Assembly: GCF_004216755.1 (NCBI RefSeq)
Contig: NZ_SGWZ01000006.1
Location: 1 to 64,000, forward strand
DNA length: 64,000 nt
Origin: Kerstersia gyiorum
GTDB lineage: Bacteria; Pseudomonadota; Gammaproteobacteria; Burkholderiales; Burkholderiaceae_B
Direction of reading: 5' to 3'
Part shown: one piece after another, positions 62,512 through 64,000 of the stretch
Position numbering within the stretch: the first letter of the stretch is position 1
Layout of the letters: the number at the start of each line of letters is the position of its first letter
The notes under the pieces: generated by a model
Seen by the model: the letters and a program-made list of their open reading frames with translations, nothing else
What the model was told of the DNA's origin: nothing
Databases searched by the model: none
Made by a program: the position numbers and the translations under genes

Positions 62512-63192
62512 ATGGCATCCTCCTCCGCCGATATGTCGATACTGTCACTGATCCTGAACGCCAGCATTCCGGTTCAGGTCATCATGCTGCTGCTGGTATT
62601 GATTTCCATCCTGTCCTGGACCTTCATCTTCGGCAAACGCAGCACGCTGCGCCGCGAGCAGGCACTGACGCGCCGCTTCGAAAACGATTTCTGGTCCGGT
62701 GGCGACCTCAACATGCTGCAGCAATCCATCAGCACCCACCGCAACGAACATGGCGCCCTGGCGCGCATCTTTGACGCCGGCATGACGGAATTCACCAAAG
62801 TGCGCCGCAATCCGCCCGCCGACCACGCCGCCCTGCTGGACGGCCCGAACCGCGCCATGCGCGCCGCCTACCAGCGCGAAGTCGACAGCCTGGAATCGAA
62901 CCTGAACTTCCTGGCGTCGGCCGGCTCCGTCAGCCCCTATATCGGCCTGCTGGGCACGGTCTGGGGCATCATGCACGCCTTCGTGGGCCTGGCCCATGTG
63001 CAACAGGCCACGCTGGCATCGGTCGCGCCCGGCATCGCCGAAGCCCTGATCGCCACCGCCATCGGCCTCTTTGCAGCCATTCCCGCCGTGGTCGCCTACA
63101 ACCGCTACACCCACGACATTGACCGTCTGGCGCTGCGGTTCGAAAACTTCATGGACGAGTTCCTCAACATCCTCCAACGTCAGGTGCGCTGA
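62512..63192 (+). CDS. tolQ: Tol-Pal system proton channel subunit TolQ
   Basis: 226 residues with three membrane segments: one at about 17-37, and two in the second half around GSVSPYIGLLGTVWGIMHAFVGL and VAPGIAEALIATAIGLFAAIPAVVAYN. MotA/ExbB family. With TolR it uses the proton gradient to energise TolA. Shares one base with the tolR start. Confidence 0.96.
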   Translation: MASSSADMSILSLILNASIPVQVIMLLLVLISILSWTFIFGKRSTLRREQALTRRFENDFWSGGDLNMLQQSISTHRNEHGALARIFDAGMTEFTKVRRNPPADHAALLDGPNRAMRAAYQREVDSLESNLNFLASAGSVSPYIGLLGTVWGIMHAFVGLAHVQQATLASVAPGIAEALIATAIGLFAAIPAVVAYNRYTHDIDRLALRFENFMDEFLNILQRQVR

Positions 63193-63647
63193 TGGCATCA
63201 CTACGCTCGCGTGGTGGCCGCGGCGGCCGCCGCCTGAAAAACGAGATCAACGTCGTTCCGTATATCGACGTCATGCTGGTGCTGCTGGTCATCTTCATGG
63301 TGACCGCGCCGCTGATCACGCCCGGGCTGATCAACCTGCCCACGGTGGGACAGGCCGACCAGATTCCCAGCACACCGCTGGAAATCCAGCTGGAAGCGGA
63401 CGGCAAGCTCGGCCTGCGCATGCGCGAAGCGGGCGCCGAAGTCGAAAGCATCAACCGCGCCGACCTGGTGTCCGCCGTACTGGGTCGCCTGACCCCGGAT
63501 ACGCCGGTCGTCATTGCCGCCGACGGCAAAGTGCCCTACGAAGAGGTCATGAAAGTCATGGATACCCTGCGCGCCGCCGGTGTCGCGCGCCTGGGCCTGC
63601 TGGTGGACCAGCAGGCGTCCGACAACAGCAAGACTGGCAAGCGCTGA
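63192..63647 (+). CDS. tolR: Tol-Pal system protein TolR
   Basis: 151 residues, ExbD/TolR family. Single membrane segment with the essential aspartate in NVVPYIDVMLVLLVIFMVTAPLI, then a periplasmic domain ending DTLRAAGVARLGLLVDQQ. The basic head SRGGRGGRR is a positive-inside signal. One-base overlap with tolQ. Confidence 0.96.
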   Translation: MASLRSRGGRGGRRLKNEINVVPYIDVMLVLLVIFMVTAPLITPGLINLPTVGQADQIPSTPLEIQLEADGKLGLRMREAGAEVESINRADLVSAVLGRLTPDTPVVIAADGKVPYEEVMKVMDTLRAAGVARLGLLVDQQASDNSKTGKR

Positions 63648-63657
63648 GCCCTGAATC

Positions 63658-64000
63658 ATGAAATCCTCACGCGATCCCGATCCTAACGTGATACCTGACG
63701 ACGACGCGCCCAAGCTGCCGCGCAAGGCATTGGTGCAATCCCTGCTGGCGCACGGCGTGCTGGCGCTGCTGGTCGTCGTCGGCATGTGGCGCAGCAAGGA
63801 CGATTCGCGCCCGATACAGGTAGAAATGTGGGCGCCGGGCGACAGCCCCAATGCCGGCCAGCCAGAATCGGCACCGTCCGAACCGGCGCCGCCCAAGCCT
63901 GCCCCCAAACCCGAGCCGCAACCAGAACCGAAGCCGGAGCCTCCCGCTCCGCCACCACCGCCTCCCCCGCCACCGCCCAAGCCTCCCGAGGAACAGGCGC
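63658..64000 (+). CDS. tolA: Cell envelope integrity protein TolA, N-terminal part (cut by window end)
   Basis: 114 residues visible, open at the window edge. Membrane segment LVQSLLAHGVLALLVVVGMW at about 27-46, followed by VEMWAPGD and a long Pro/Lys/Glu run (PAPKPEPQPEPKPEPPAPPP). It bridges inner-membrane TolQR to outer-membrane Pal. Follows tolR by ten bases. Confidence 0.9.
   Translation, partial: MKSSRDPDPNVIPDDDAPKLPRKALVQSLLAHGVLALLVVVGMWRSKDDSRPIQVEMWAPGDSPNAGQPESAPSEPAPPKPAPKPEPQPEPKPEPPAPPPPPPPPPPKPPEEQA

Overview
The window reads as chromosome of a GC-rich betaproteobacterium of the order Burkholderiales, most like the Alcaligenaceae (Bordetella, Achromobacter and relatives). 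This rests on the conserved block lolB-ispE-tRNA-Gln-prs-rplY-pth-ychF, on proS-ybgC-tolQRA, on a 6S RNA gene directly downstream of zapA, and on the many TRAP and solute-binding-protein transport clusters. Species cannot be fixed from the sequence alone.

Layout. Positions 1-440 hold three tandem strong promoters firing leftward, with an A/T-rich element behind the outermost; they look like the promoter array of an rRNA operon just outside the left edge. Positions 901-8373 are one rightward module: OmpR-type response regulator, a histidine kinase fused to a periplasmic solute-binding domain, a free solute-binding protein homologous to that domain, a two-lobed permease and an ATPase. Short tandem repeats lie on both sides of it. 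Positions 9118-11864 encode the meta-cleavage enzymes MhpB, MhpD and MhpC, preceded by a 12-copy GGTGC array. A MocR regulator divergent from an AhpD-like protein and an MFS exporter follows.

Positions 15138-35749 are almost entirely leftward catabolic genes. The first operon (21387 to 15138) carries a TRAP transporter (P and fused QM), an SDR, a racemase-fold protein lacking both catalytic cysteines, and two tandem IclR regulators. After a hydrolase and an acetyltransferase comes the second group (35749 to 23452): TRAP P, Q and M, SDR, hydantoinase/oxoprolinase A and B, an ornithine cyclodeaminase family enzyme, a FadR-type regulator, KdgD and alpha-ketoglutarate semialdehyde dehydrogenase. 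The last two make 2-oxoglutarate from a deoxy-keto-sugar acid. The ATP-dependent amidohydrolase beside them suggests a nitrogen-containing (lactam-like) sugar acid as substrate; this is inference.

Positions 36183-49836 are mainly housekeeping: ychF, a small acidic protein, a CPBP protease, pth, rplY, prs, tRNA-Gln, ispE, lolB, a TPR protein, mutM, an FAD oxidase, a phosphomannomutase, a DUF488 protein and msrA. A hydrolase at 50028 has a good Fur box upstream. Positions 51130-56708 are a lactate operon (lctP-lldR-lldD-dld) with two LldR-type operators flanking the promoter, as in E. coli lldPRD. The right end has lgt, a SIMPL protein overlapping it tail to tail, 6S RNA, zapA with a coiled-coil partner, rppH, proS, ybgC, tolQ, tolR and the start of tolA, cut by the window edge.
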